Assembly (NCBI GenBank): GCA_964605665.1
Contig: CAZSDP010000008.1
Location: 1-64,000, forward strand
From: CAZSDP01 sp964605665
Lineage (GTDB): Bacteria > Planctomycetota > UBA8108 > UBA1146
Reading direction: 5' to 3'
DNA: 64,000 nucleotides
Each line of letters begins with the position of its first letter. Position 1 is the stretch's first letter. The notes below the pieces were generated by a model, which made no database searches, was not told the DNA's origin, and saw nothing but the letters and a program-made list of their open reading frames with translations. Shown piece by piece: positions 44,578-54,033 of this stretch. The translations under genes and the position numbers were made by a program.

Positions 44578-45285
44578 TCACGACCGAGTCGCCACCCAAA
44601 TCACAAATCGAGCGCCCTTGCCTTGACTGCCCCGCGATCGCACCAGTTCAGGCTCCATCCCCGCCGCCTTCAAATTCTCTCCGAAGAACTTGCTCGGCCC
44701 TGCTGACCAAATCGTCGCAACTCCCGGGCGCCGAAGCGCCTTCGAGAGCGTTCGCAAACCGGCACGCGAGTAGAGCCACCCTTCTGTGGGTCCCGTTTTC
44801 GAATGAGGTCCATTGTCTACGTCCAGCATGACCGCGTCGAACCCCCGAGGATTCTCCCGTAAGACTTGGGCGACGTCATCGATCCTGACGGTCACTCGAG
44901 GATCTTCGAGAGGATTATCAGCAAGGGATGAGAGGACTCCGCGATTCCACTCCACAACTTCTGGTACCAGTTCGGCGACGAGAAGTTCGCTCGTCGAATC
45001 GACAAGATCTAAGGCGGCTCGAAGAGTAAACCCCATCCCGAGGCCTCCGACCAAGACCCGCAATCCCTTCTGGCCTTCGTGCTTTGCAAGAGCAAGCCTC
45101 GCCAGCTCTGCTTCACTGGACGTTGCGCGACTATTCATCAACTCCCAGTTATCGACAAATATCGAGTAGTCCTCGCCACGCTGATAGAGCCTTAACTCAG
45201 AACCGGCAGCAAGCTCTTCACTCTGCCCCGCAGGGTTGGAAGTGGAGGGAACAACTGCAGAAGCGATCAATTCTCGTGGGAGCAC
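44578..45285 (-). CDS. Spermidine-synthase-like methyltransferase-fold protein
   Basis: 235 residues with a Rossmann SAM-type core: RVLVGGLGMGFTLRAALDLV, ELLVAELVPEVVEWNRGVL, DPRVTVRIDDVAQVL and FDAVMLDVDNGPHS. This is the spermidine synthase (SpeE) superfamily pattern as found in many stand-alone bacterial homologues. The polyamine-site residues of true SpeE are not clear, so the substrate is left open. It converges on murD with 12 bp between stops. Confidence 0.8.
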   Translation of the reverse strand: MLPRELIASAVVPSTSNPAGQSEELAAGSELRLYQRGEDYSIFVDNWELMNSRATSSEAELARLALAKHEGQKGLRVLVGGLGMGFTLRAALDLVDSTSELLVAELVPEVVEWNRGVLSSLADNPLEDPRVTVRIDDVAQVLRENPRGFDAVMLDVDNGPHSKTGPTEGWLYSRAGLRTLSKALRRPGVATIWSAGPSKFFGENLKAAGMEPELVRSRGSQGKGARFVIWVATRS

Positions 45286-45522
45286 TTCGCCAACTTTCGG
45301 TTCCGGGAAAACTGAAACTACGCCACGCTAGGAAAGTGCCCCCTGACGGAGACCCCTCCCCCACGATCGATGGGGCAGCACCATTGAGGATAGCCGATTC
45401 AGCAGAATCGACACCCGATTGCCACCGCCGAGCGAAGATCGAAAACCTTCCCTCGTTTTCGTGCCCACCTCACGATACCCTCTGAACGGTAACTTTCGGT
45501 CGATCCACTCAGATGAGGTTCC

Positions 45523-46884
45523 ATGTCAAAACGCCGCACCCAACACTCCTGTACCTCCTGCGGGAACACGCAACCTCGTTGGCTCGGGAGATGTCCCGAT
45601 TGCGGAGAGTGGGACACCATCGTCGAGAACACGGTGGATCCCCCCGCTTCGGTGGATACCCATCTCTCTGGACCACCAGCCCTTGCGATCCCCATCGAGG
45701 AGGTAGAACCGAAAGCAGATCAACGGCTAGAAACCGGTCTGGTAGAACTCGACCGCGTGCTCGGTGGAGGTCTGGTCCCCGGTTCTGGAATGCTGATCGC
45801 TGGGGAGCCCGGAATCGGAAAGTCGACGCTTCTCTTACAAGCAGCCCAGAAATTGGCTGCACGAGGTTCTCGATTCCTCTACGTCACCGGGGAAGAGTCA
45901 GCAGCTCAGGTTCGCTTGAGATCAGATCGCATCGGAAAAGCCACAGATCAACTCTTCCTGCTCGCCGAGTGCGACCTCCACCATATCGAAACGCAGATCG
46001 AGGCGGTGCAACCCGCGGTGGTCGGCATCGATTCAGTACAGACTCTTCGCTGGGCTGAAGCTCCTTCGAGTTCAGGAGGAGTCGTCCAGGTGCGTGAAGT
46101 GACCGCTCGGCTCCTCACCAAGGCTCGGCGGGAGGGCTTTCCAGTGCTCCTTGTCGGCCACGTGACAAAAGACGGTGGCGTCGCTGGTCCGCGCGTGCTC
46201 GAACACATGGTCGATGGCGTCTTGTCCTTTGAAGGTGAGCGAGGGCAACCTCTACGAATTCTCCGTGGTCAGAAGAACCGCTTCGGCTCTACCCAAGAGG
46301 TGGGGATTTTCGAAATGCGCGCCGATGGTCTCGCTGAAGTGTCGAATCCCTCGAAGCTACTTCTCGGTGACCGCCGAGCTGAGGCACCAGGATCCGCAAC
46401 CGCTGCAATTCTCGAAGGAAGTCGTCCACTTCTGGTGGAAGTACAAGCACTGGTTTCGCCCGCCACCCATGGCGCTGCAGCACGAAAAGTCTCCGGTCTC
46501 GATGGAAGTCGCCTTTCGATGCTCGCCGCGGTATTTGAAAAACGACTCGCGTTACCGTTCGCAGAGCGAGACATCCATGCGAACGTCGTTGGTGGAGTCA
46601 AACTCACCAGTACCGCCGGGGATCTCGCTCTCGCCGCAGCTCTACTGTCCAGTCTTCACGATCGCCCAGTTCCCGCCGATTGCGTATTCATCGGTGAAGT
46701 CGGACTCCTCGGGGAAGTACGCCCGGTTGCCGGCATGGGTGAGCGTCTAGAAGAAGCGCGGAGACTCGGCTTTCAATCCGCAGCAATTCCTGCAGGCTCG
46801 CTCCCTGGGAACTCTAACTCTGAAGTGCAGATTCATGAGATTCGAGATCTCGGCCAACTTAGCCGGAAGATCCGTGCGGAGTGA
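45523..46884 (+). CDS. radA: DNA repair protein RadA/Sms
   Basis: RecA-like ATPase that helps branch migration during recombinational repair. 453 residues. The zinc finger has Cys10, Cys13, Cys24 and Cys27; Walker A GEPGIGKST is at 94-102; the RadA-specific motif KNRFGS is present (QKNRFGSTQEVGIFEM); and a C-terminal Lon-like domain ends the protein (HANVVGGVKLTSTAGDLALA, GEVGLLGEVRPV). Normal length and intact. It converges on the hydrolase gene, nine bases between stops. Confidence 0.96.
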   Translation: MSKRRTQHSCTSCGNTQPRWLGRCPDCGEWDTIVENTVDPPASVDTHLSGPPALAIPIEEVEPKADQRLETGLVELDRVLGGGLVPGSGMLIAGEPGIGKSTLLLQAAQKLAARGSRFLYVTGEESAAQVRLRSDRIGKATDQLFLLAECDLHHIETQIEAVQPAVVGIDSVQTLRWAEAPSSSGGVVQVREVTARLLTKARREGFPVLLVGHVTKDGGVAGPRVLEHMVDGVLSFEGERGQPLRILRGQKNRFGSTQEVGIFEMRADGLAEVSNPSKLLLGDRRAEAPGSATAAILEGSRPLLVEVQALVSPATHGAAARKVSGLDGSRLSMLAAVFEKRLALPFAERDIHANVVGGVKLTSTAGDLALAAALLSSLHDRPVPADCVFIGEVGLLGEVRPVAGMGERLEEARRLGFQSAAIPAGSLPGNSNSEVQIHEIRDLGQLSRKIRAE

Positions 46885-46893
46885 AAAGCCCGA

Positions 46894-47970
46894 TCAGTTG
46901 GAACTTCCCAAGCTCTTGAGCGCACTCTTCAAAGCCCGTTCTCGAATTGCCTCGAGATCGTTCAAGAGTTGATGGTCTCCCCCAGCAATTCGCTCGACTT
47001 GGCAGCCAGGGAAGCTGTTTGCAAACCAAGCCAAATTGTATTTCCACGCGACGATGTCATCGTTCTCCCCCTGAATTACGAGAAGCGGAATCGCTGGAAA
47101 TGAAGCGGTCTCCAAGCGTTCGTTCCACTCTCGAAGAGACCGATACCATCTCAGGGGAAAGTGACTCTCCTGAAGGGGATCCAAGAGTCTGCGAAATCTC
47201 AAGAAGGCCGGGTCACCGGAATCTCGACGAGGTTGGCGAGCAACTTCGTCGGTAAACCAACCAGCCATCGCATTGCCGATTTGAGAGAGGCTCCAATATG
47301 CGGATCGAACCAATGGTGCAACAAACACGAACCGATCAAACGGCTCTGGTCCACGCGTCCGCAACCATTCAATCGCTACGGAACAGCCGGTGGAGTGCCC
47401 GAGAAAGAAGTAGGGTTTCGGGACTTCCTCGCGCACCGCATTCAGGACCGACTCCAAAGCTATCGCGTACTGCGAAAAGTCGTCGATAGAGACCCGAGCC
47501 CCCCCGGAAAGCCCATGCCCAGGAAGATCGAATGCGACCACGGTATAGCCAGCCTCGATCAGCGCTGACAGCGTTCTCCCGTGGATCCCCACATGATCGT
47601 AGTAACCATGGACAAAAAAGACTGTCCCTCGACTTCGATCACCGAGGTATACATGTGTCATCAATGAAGCAACTGGGGATCCAACGGTTCCCATGAAGTG
47701 CGGAACCGAGTGATCGAGTCCGTAGTAACTCCAAAAGGTCGCAGTCGCAGGAGAGGGCTCTTCTGTACTCGCCCGATCGATCTGAAGCGAATCACTCTCA
47801 CTTTGAATCTCCGAGATCGCTGACGAAAGCTCCGCCAGAGACCGCTCTTCTTCGAGACTAAGATCCGTAGATTCCGAAGAGGTGTAGAGAACGGCGAGGA
47901 GTATCGCGACTGGGATCACGAAGATCGCGATCCTACTCACCCGTTTCTTGTCGACAAAGAACCTACTCAA
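46894..47970 (-). CDS. Membrane-anchored alpha/beta hydrolase
   Basis: 358 residues. One N-terminal membrane segment (IAIFVIPVAILLAVLYTS) is followed by an alpha/beta hydrolase of the monoacylglycerol-lipase/lysophospholipase type: oxyanion region VFFVHGYYDHVGIHG, nucleophile elbow FLGHSTGC (Ser), VIQGENDDIV (acid) and IAGGDHQLLND (His). The triad is complete. Substrate unknown; the anchor places it at the periplasmic face. The start overlaps the SpoU methyltransferase stop by four bases. Confidence 0.85.
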   Translation of the reverse strand: MSRFFVDKKRVSRIAIFVIPVAILLAVLYTSSESTDLSLEEERSLAELSSAISEIQSESDSLQIDRASTEEPSPATATFWSYYGLDHSVPHFMGTVGSPVASLMTHVYLGDRSRGTVFFVHGYYDHVGIHGRTLSALIEAGYTVVAFDLPGHGLSGGARVSIDDFSQYAIALESVLNAVREEVPKPYFFLGHSTGCSVAIEWLRTRGPEPFDRFVFVAPLVRSAYWSLSQIGNAMAGWFTDEVARQPRRDSGDPAFLRFRRLLDPLQESHFPLRWYRSLREWNERLETASFPAIPLLVIQGENDDIVAWKYNLAWFANSFPGCQVERIAGGDHQLLNDLEAIRERALKSALKSLGSSN

Positions 47971-48782
47971 GATCGATCTCTATCTACCCGGAGTGCATGG
48001 GTAAGAATTGCAGTGACCGCTGCAACGTTGAGGGAATCAAGCCGATCGTCGATGGGAATCCGAACACGTCGGTCTAGACAGGGAGCAAGCTCTCCCGGAA
48101 TGCCCTCACCCTCATTCCCAACAACCAAACAAACCGGCTTGCCCTCGAGAACACTCAATTGGGCATCCAGGTCTTCACTTCCGTCGAGACAGGCACCCAC
48201 CCGGATATATCCAGCCTCTCCGAGACGCTCAAGCTCCTCTCCCAAGTGAGCAGCTCTGCGGACTGCGAGACCGTAACAGGTCCCTCGCGATACTCGGATC
48301 GCGCTTCGACCATAGGGGGAGGCACCTCTCTGGTCGTACAAGAGTCCTGTAAAGCCAAACCCGAGGGCATTTCTTGCCACCGCCCCCACGTTTTCTCCTT
48401 TATCGAGCCGAGATAGAGCCACCACTCGGTGCCCGAGCTCAGAGAGTTTGGAATCTTCACGCGGTGAAAGAGCAGTCATCACACCGCCATGATGGCGATA
48501 GCCAACAAGCTCTGAGGCGAGAGATCGAGTAACGAGTTCGATCGAGACGTCGGCATAGCATGATCTCTTTGCGAGAAGCGCGTGAACAGAATCGAGATCT
48601 CGACGAGACGTGACCACTGAGCTGATCGGAGCTTCAAGTTGAACCAGAGTCTCGAGCACGCGGAGACCATCTCCGATCGGAATTTCCTCTCCTGATTCGG
48701 TGCGGGTCCGAAGCGATCGGAAAGGATCCAAACGCGAGTCGTTGAGATCTGGGATTTCTGGTTCTCGCTCGTGGGCTGCCAT
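47967..48782 (-). CDS. SpoU-family RNA 2'-O-methyltransferase
   Basis: Methylates a ribose in tRNA or rRNA using SAM. 271 residues, with an N-terminal substrate-binding part and the trefoil-knot SPOUT domain. Motif 1 is DKGENVGAVARNA, motif 2 is CLVVGNEGEGIP, and motif 3 is RVRIPIDDRLDSLNVAAVTA (family form SLNVS). All three are intact. Which RNA base it acts on cannot be told. It is translationally coupled to the hydrolase downstream. Confidence 0.9.
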   Translation of the reverse strand: MAAHEREPEIPDLNDSRLDPFRSLRTRTESGEEIPIGDGLRVLETLVQLEAPISSVVTSRRDLDSVHALLAKRSCYADVSIELVTRSLASELVGYRHHGGVMTALSPREDSKLSELGHRVVALSRLDKGENVGAVARNALGFGFTGLLYDQRGASPYGRSAIRVSRGTCYGLAVRRAAHLGEELERLGEAGYIRVGACLDGSEDLDAQLSVLEGKPVCLVVGNEGEGIPGELAPCLDRRVRIPIDDRLDSLNVAAVTAILTHALRVDRDRS

Positions 48783-48921
48783 GAACCCCTTCTCTCACAA
48801 GCGCTTGATCGCGACATCGACGTTTCTGGCGATCACAGATCGATTCCCCTGATCGGTAAGGTACACTTCCCAGCGCAAATTGTTGTTGCCGAAGAAATAC
48901 GTCGCTCTAGGAGGCGTCTCG

Positions 48922-49941
48922 ATGTTCGCAGGATCTACAATCCTCATCACCGGTGTGACCGGATCTGTCGGTCGTGCCCTCCTCTATCGACTTCTCAATC
49001 CCGAATTCTCCAACGACCCCCGATTCGGTACACCGGAGCGCATCATCGGCTTTTCTCGCGACGAAACAAAGCAGTTTGAGCTCCAGAGCGCACTCGACCG
49101 ACGTGGCTTCAGTGGACCCACCGTCGAGCTACGCATCGGTGACGTCCGAAACCGGAATACTATAGCTGAGACTCTCCGAGATTCTGACATCGTCTTCCAC
49201 ACTGCAGCATTGAAGCAAGTGCCCACTGGGGAGTATTTTCCCGCCGAGGCGGTTCGTACCAATGTTGATGGAGCAGCCAACATCGCGGGGGCAATCCTGG
49301 AACACGGGCTCTCCACCAAGACCGTGATCGGTATTTCAACCGACAAAGCATGCTCTCCCGCGAGTGTTCTTGGGTTGACGAAAGCGCTCCAAGAGAGAAT
49401 TTTCATCACCGCCAACCTTCGGACTCCTTGCACCCGTTTCGTCAATGTCCGATTCGGAAACTTGATCGCGTCGCGCGGCTCTGTCATCCCCCTCTTCTTG
49501 GATCAGATTTCCCGAGGGGGCCCCGTCACGGTTACAGATCCGATGATGACTCGGTTCTTGCTGACCGTCGATCGAGCGATCGACGTGGTCCTAGAGTGCG
49601 CAATCTCTGCGAATCCCGGCGAAATCTATGTACCTAGGATCCCCTCAGCAAGGACTGGAGAACTCGCAGAAGTTCTGATTGGAGATCAACCGATTGAGGT
49701 GATCTGCACTGGTGCCCGTCCCGGAGAGAAACTCCATGAGGCTCTGATTTCAGCTGAAGAAGGGGCAAGAACGATTGAACGAGGAGACGATCTCGTCATC
49801 ACCCCTCATCTTCCCGAATTGAATTCTCGCCCGGTCACCGAGGTCCTCGGGGGCTCTTACGAGTCTTCAGAATCGATCCTCTCGCCTGAAGAACTAAGAG
49901 ATCTCCTCGGTGAATTTGACGGCAACACGATATCCAACTGA
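48922..49941 (+). CDS. Nucleotide-sugar dehydratase/epimerase (CapD/PseB-like SDR)
   Basis: About 339 residues. I start at ATG 48922, with GGAGGCG seven bases upstream; the TTG frame from 48880 has no ribosome site. The Rossmann motif is TGVTGSVGRALL, followed by IGDVRNRNT, FHTAALKQVP and ISTDKACSPASVLGLTKALQ, as in UDP-GlcNAc 4,6-dehydratases of the PseB/FlaA1/CapD type. The usual Tyr or Met three residues before GxTK is Leu here, which might alter catalysis. Late motifs GARPGEKLHEALIS and the downstream ERGDDLVI are also typical. Expected role: making a deoxy-sugar nucleotide for cell-surface glycans. Confidence 0.87.
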   Translation: MFAGSTILITGVTGSVGRALLYRLLNPEFSNDPRFGTPERIIGFSRDETKQFELQSALDRRGFSGPTVELRIGDVRNRNTIAETLRDSDIVFHTAALKQVPTGEYFPAEAVRTNVDGAANIAGAILEHGLSTKTVIGISTDKACSPASVLGLTKALQERIFITANLRTPCTRFVNVRFGNLIASRGSVIPLFLDQISRGGPVTVTDPMMTRFLLTVDRAIDVVLECAISANPGEIYVPRIPSARTGELAEVLIGDQPIEVICTGARPGEKLHEALISAEEGARTIERGDDLVITPHLPELNSRPVTEVLGGSYESSESILSPEELRDLLGEFDGNTISN

Positions 49942-49956
49942 AAAGCTTTGATCACG

Positions 49957-51084
49957 TCACTCGACTCGGCCCCTGACTTCATCCCAATCGAATGAGAAGC
50001 CTTCGTACTGACTGACTTGCGCTTCTTGTACCAAACCCTCGACGTGTTGAATCCGATCATCGAGATCGGGATGGCTGCCGAGCCAATCTGGCATCGCTAC
50101 GGCATGTTCGTGCTGAAGGGTTTCAAAAAATCGGGCGAGTCCTCTCGGATCGATCTGAGCAGCTAGCAGCATGCGCACACCTTCGGCGTCCGCCTCAGCT
50201 TCTGCTTCACGACTATATCCTTGTTCGACCAGATGCCTGACACCTTCGACCATGAGGACACTCAAGCCCCCCCAGTCTCCGATCACAATCTCGACCGCCA
50301 CGACGAGACCCAAACTTTGAACTAGCCGTTTGACGCCATGTCGCAATGTGACATGCGCCATCTCATGGGCAAGAACTCCCGCGACTTGCTCAGGAGTCTC
50401 GGCAGCCGAGATCAACCCTGTCAGGACGAAGATCCGACCTCCCGGTAATGCAAAAGCGTTCACATCGGGGCTCTCCAGAACTTCGACTCGATACTCGAAA
50501 CCCTCGACCGCAGCCGTCGGTTCCAACCTCTGCACCATCTCTTCTAGAGCCGCTTGAACAACGGGATCTGCGAATGGTGTTGCGCCAGGTATCACGTCTG
50601 ATCCGGCAAGATCTCCAATCTCACGATCCAATGAGATCGGTAGCTTCTTCACCGTGGCCTGAGCCGCAGACTTCAGTCCGATGTAACCGAACCAACCCAC
50701 AAGGCCGAGCAATACCGCCACGACCAACAACGTGAATCGTTGTCCCCGCTGAGAACTGCGCAAATCACCGAGTGCGGACTCGATCGCTTCACGAATCTCA
50801 AAGGGAGCAGACTCTCGCAACTCCTCGAGTGCCGCACGGTCAGTCGTCACGAGGGCGAAAGAACGATCCGATGCTTCGATCGAGACACCTGCTCCGCTTC
50901 GCTCCACCTGCGCGGAGTTTGAATAAAGCGTAAAAACTTCGCCTGATTGATCTCTGGCGACAATTCGATCGGAGAAGACCTCGAATCGGACTCCACGCCC
51001 TCCACTGCCGGCAAGGGGGCCGTAGACACGCCCCGGGTAGCCCGTGATTCCGCCTTCATCCAATGCGCTTCCCCAATCCATCAT
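49957..51084 (-). CDS. Membrane-bound M48-family metalloprotease
   Basis: About 375 residues. The N-terminal 100 residues form an extra domain, then one membrane segment (FTLLVVAVLLGLVGWFGYIG) and an M48 zinc protease (NAFALPGGRIFVLTGLI, zinc site VLAHEMAHVTLRHG, third ligand Glu in EAEADAEGVRML). BepA/LoiP-like enzymes of this type act in envelope quality control. I start at ATG 51084, which overlaps the upstream stop by four bases (ATGA), though in-frame ATGs at 51081 and 51105 exist. It converges on the dehydratase gene. Confidence 0.87.
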   Translation of the reverse strand: MMDWGSALDEGGITGYPGRVYGPLAGSGGRGVRFEVFSDRIVARDQSGEVFTLYSNSAQVERSGAGVSIEASDRSFALVTTDRAALEELRESAPFEIREAIESALGDLRSSQRGQRFTLLVVAVLLGLVGWFGYIGLKSAAQATVKKLPISLDREIGDLAGSDVIPGATPFADPVVQAALEEMVQRLEPTAAVEGFEYRVEVLESPDVNAFALPGGRIFVLTGLISAAETPEQVAGVLAHEMAHVTLRHGVKRLVQSLGLVVAVEIVIGDWGGLSVLMVEGVRHLVEQGYSREAEAEADAEGVRMLLAAQIDPRGLARFFETLQHEHAVAMPDWLGSHPDLDDRIQHVEGLVQEAQVSQYEGFSFDWDEVRGRVE

Positions 51085-52190
51085 TCTTTGCCATCGGGCT
51101 CCCATTCTTCCAGTGCTCCGGGAAGCAGTCGGTCGCCCGATGCAAGTTGCCGAGCGAGATCATTCTCTTTGGGCATAGGGAACAATCGATATCTTACTCG
51201 AGCAAGACTTTGATACAGATAATCTCTGATGAACCTTGGGATCAGTTTTCCGATCGCACCAATGACCCTCCAGTAACCCCCGAGGCGCTGACAAAAATCG
51301 ATCGCGGCATCCGAATAAACCAAGATCTTTCCTGACTCCTGCAGAACAACGACGCTGTCTGGAAGCTCACCGCGCGTTTCACTCGGGATCGAGTTCAGGT
51401 AGGCCCGGCTCTTCTGGGGAGCAAACCTGAAACTCGTTCTGTCTCGATCTTCTGTGATCAAGAAATGAACACTGCATCGACAAATCCCGCACGAATCGTC
51501 GAAGAAAACCCTGTCGGTCGTTCCAGGTCGAATCGGGCCGAGCCAAGCCGGCTCAAAAGCGAGAAGCAGGAGAGCGAGCAACCCCCAATAAAGTCCTCCG
51601 AAAGCAAAAAAGAGCAAAAGAGAAAGAGAGGCGAACCAGGCGTAGCGCCTCAACCCCGGGATAGAGAAACCAATCGCACAACCGCCTCCAAGCGTCGCCA
51701 AGGCGATCTCCCTGACTGCAACAGCGCCCGTATCAGAGAAGAGCGGAAGCAGCATCGACGCAGAAAGTGAAGCGAGAGCCAAAGTCAGCAGCGTGTGCAG
51801 TACCCTCCATACGCCAGCGGGTAGCTGCCAACCGCTCCGAGAGCCCTCACGACCTCGCGCGTCAGGTAGTTGAACGGAACCAGCCGGAATGAAGAGGTGA
51901 AAGCAAAGGGGGAGAAAGGATGGATCGGCGAGACGAACCACTTCAAAGTCGAAAAGCAATAGGACCGAGTACGCGGCGAGAATCAAGACCGCACTCAGGC
52001 GAGATCGAATCCCCAGCACAAGTGACAATGCACTCACAATGATGAGAACAGAGAGCCCACCTTCCCAGAAACTGGAGAAGGTTAAATCGACTGAAGCCAA
52101 GCCTGGCCACAAGAACGTCCATTGCGCGAGAATCAGAATTCCGACGAGACCACGCCAGAGACGGTACTGCCCCGCAGTCCAGCCGGTCAT
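51081..52190 (-). CDS. Multi-pass membrane protein fused to DCC (DUF393) thiol domain
   Basis: 369 residues. The N-terminal 220 residues contain about six or seven hydrophobic segments, resembling HTTM/DoxX-type proteins. The C-terminal part is a DCC-family domain (RVFFDDSCGICRCSVHFLIT, then the Arg-Phe-Ala-Pro pattern and IPSETRGELPDSVVVLQESG), with the CxxC pair of thiol-disulfide oxidoreductase-like proteins. The fusion suggests redox chemistry next to the membrane. It is coupled by overlap to the M48 protease. Confidence 0.8.
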   Translation of the reverse strand: MTGWTAGQYRLWRGLVGILILAQWTFLWPGLASVDLTFSSFWEGGLSVLIIVSALSLVLGIRSRLSAVLILAAYSVLLLFDFEVVRLADPSFLPLCFHLFIPAGSVQLPDARGREGSRSGWQLPAGVWRVLHTLLTLALASLSASMLLPLFSDTGAVAVREIALATLGGGCAIGFSIPGLRRYAWFASLSLLLFFAFGGLYWGLLALLLLAFEPAWLGPIRPGTTDRVFFDDSCGICRCSVHFLITEDRDRTSFRFAPQKSRAYLNSIPSETRGELPDSVVVLQESGKILVYSDAAIDFCQRLGGYWRVIGAIGKLIPRFIRDYLYQSLARVRYRLFPMPKENDLARQLASGDRLLPGALEEWEPDGKE

Positions 52191-52239
52191 GGGAGCTTCC
52201 TGACTCGATCACGAGCGCTTACATGAGGTGCCATCGCAT

Positions 52240-54033
52240 TCAACGGCGGAACGGGGTCGAAGATTGAACACCCTTCCCCTCTATAATCTTGTGGTAACTC
52301 CCCGCGGGCACGCTGTTGAGAACCTCTTCCCGGCCACTCGGCCAACGGATCTCGACTGTCGCCTCATCAGCATCTGGAATCGCAACCAAGATTCGAGGGT
52401 CGTTGGTCGCTAAGTATGACGCTCCAGCCCTCACTTCGAATACTTGAGTTCTGCCTGGAGATTTCACGGTGACCTTTGCACCGTATGCATCTCGGTTTGA
52501 AGGGGGCACACCTTCCAAGTGGAGTCCGATTCTCGGGCGTTCAGCTGAGACTAAGTTCTCGAGAAGCATCGCAGTGCCGCCATTGTTCACCACGAGAAGG
52601 TCGAGATCACCATCCCCATCGATATCCCCGCTCGCAACCGCCCGAGCCACCTGTGAAGCAAGCTCGCCCTTGATGAATCTAGAGGAGGAAACCTCCTGGA
52701 ATTTGCCATTTCGGTTTTCGAATAGCTGATCAGCTTGAGGATACTCTGCCCCTTGAGTCAACTGCTCAGCATTATCGTCAACGTGACCGTTGCCGACGAA
52801 GAGGTCCAAATCGCCATCCAGATCGAAGTCGGCAAGCCGTATTCCAAAACCGACTTTCGAAAGGGTGTTTGCCCCCATTCCAAGTGCGTAACTCGACTCG
52901 AACCAGACGACTCCGGACTCGTTCTGATAGACCGCATTGGTCTGGTCAGCGAAGTTCGTCACGAACAGATCGAAGTCACCATCTGCGTCAAAGTCCCCCG
53001 CTTCTAGACCCATCCCACCTTCTGGACGTCCTTCGAGGCTCGCAGCCGCGCCGAGATAGAACGCCTCTTCGCGCAACCCGAGCTTTCCTTCGTCATGGAG
53101 ATTGTTCCAAAGGAAGTTCAAGTCCATGTCGTTGGCGACATACAAGTCCTCGTCACCATCATCGTCATAGTCGCTCGCTATCACCCCTAGACCTCGCCCA
53201 GGAAGATCGGTGGATCTCAAACCAACGGCCTCGGAGACATCTTCAAATCCACCCTTTCCATCCCCGAGCAGGAGGTGATCAAGCTGCCCGGCATAATCAC
53301 GGGGGACACAATACGAGGGAAGATCATGACGGACGCAGGGTTGGTGGGACTCCAATGTCAAATCGATGTATCCGGTGACGTACAAATCCAGATGCGAGTC
53401 TTTATTGAGATCAAAAAAGATCGCACTCGCAGACCAGCGCGAGAGCTCTTCAGAGAGAGGCCGTGGTTCAAAAGTCCCGTCACCACGATTCAAGTAGAGA
53501 TAGTCGGGACCGAAGTTCGACACGTAGAGATCAGGATCCCCGTCGTTGTCGATGTCTCCCACCGCAAGCCCCTGACCATGCTCACGATCAACAAATCCAG
53601 AGCGCTCCGTGGCATCTTGAAAGTGTCCAGAACCATCATTGAGGAGAAGGCGATTCAGAGGGCGAGAATCGGGTTCTCCCAACAATCCTCCGTCGATGAG
53701 GATCAGGTCGATATCCCCATCTCCATCAACATCGGTGAAACCACCACCACCACCCATCGTCTCGACGAGGACTCGGTCTCCCTGGGCGCCATTGGAATGG
53801 TCAAAATCGACCCCTCGTTCTTTAGCGACTTCACGCCACAGCGGTTCTTGAAGATCACTCCCGGTAGAACTAGAGATCGCGGCAGAGTCCAATCCTTGAT
53901 CTGACGTGGAACTTGCCGATCCAGAATCCCCTTCAGAAGTTCTGGAATCGCCTCGTTCAGCACTCGGGTCTGATGCAGGAACACAGGCCACCATGAGAAT
54001 GGTGGTGAGGCAGAAGATCTCTCTCCAGCTCAT
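52240..54033 (-). CDS. FG-GAP/VCBS-repeat lipoprotein with ASPIC/UnbV domain
   Basis: 597 residues. A signal peptide ends at a likely lipobox (MVAC), followed by a Ser/Asp-rich linker. At least six calcium-type FG-GAP repeats form an integrin-like propeller (FTDVDGDGDIDLILIDGG, VGDIDNDGDPDLYVSNFG, EAGDFDADGDFDLFVTNF, LADFDLDGDLDLFVGNGH, SGDIDGDGDLDLLVVNNG). An ASPIC/UnbV domain ends it (YGAKVTVKSPGRTQVFEVRA, IRWPSGREEVLNSVPAG). Such CRTAC-like proteins are common on planctomycete surfaces; the ligand is unknown. It overlaps the TPR gene by four bases. Confidence 0.88.
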   Translation of the reverse strand: MSWREIFCLTTILMVACVPASDPSAERGDSRTSEGDSGSASSTSDQGLDSAAISSSTGSDLQEPLWREVAKERGVDFDHSNGAQGDRVLVETMGGGGGFTDVDGDGDIDLILIDGGLLGEPDSRPLNRLLLNDGSGHFQDATERSGFVDREHGQGLAVGDIDNDGDPDLYVSNFGPDYLYLNRGDGTFEPRPLSEELSRWSASAIFFDLNKDSHLDLYVTGYIDLTLESHQPCVRHDLPSYCVPRDYAGQLDHLLLGDGKGGFEDVSEAVGLRSTDLPGRGLGVIASDYDDDGDEDLYVANDMDLNFLWNNLHDEGKLGLREEAFYLGAAASLEGRPEGGMGLEAGDFDADGDFDLFVTNFADQTNAVYQNESGVVWFESSYALGMGANTLSKVGFGIRLADFDLDGDLDLFVGNGHVDDNAEQLTQGAEYPQADQLFENRNGKFQEVSSSRFIKGELASQVARAVASGDIDGDGDLDLLVVNNGGTAMLLENLVSAERPRIGLHLEGVPPSNRDAYGAKVTVKSPGRTQVFEVRAGASYLATNDPRILVAIPDADEATVEIRWPSGREEVLNSVPAGSYHKIIEGKGVQSSTPFRR

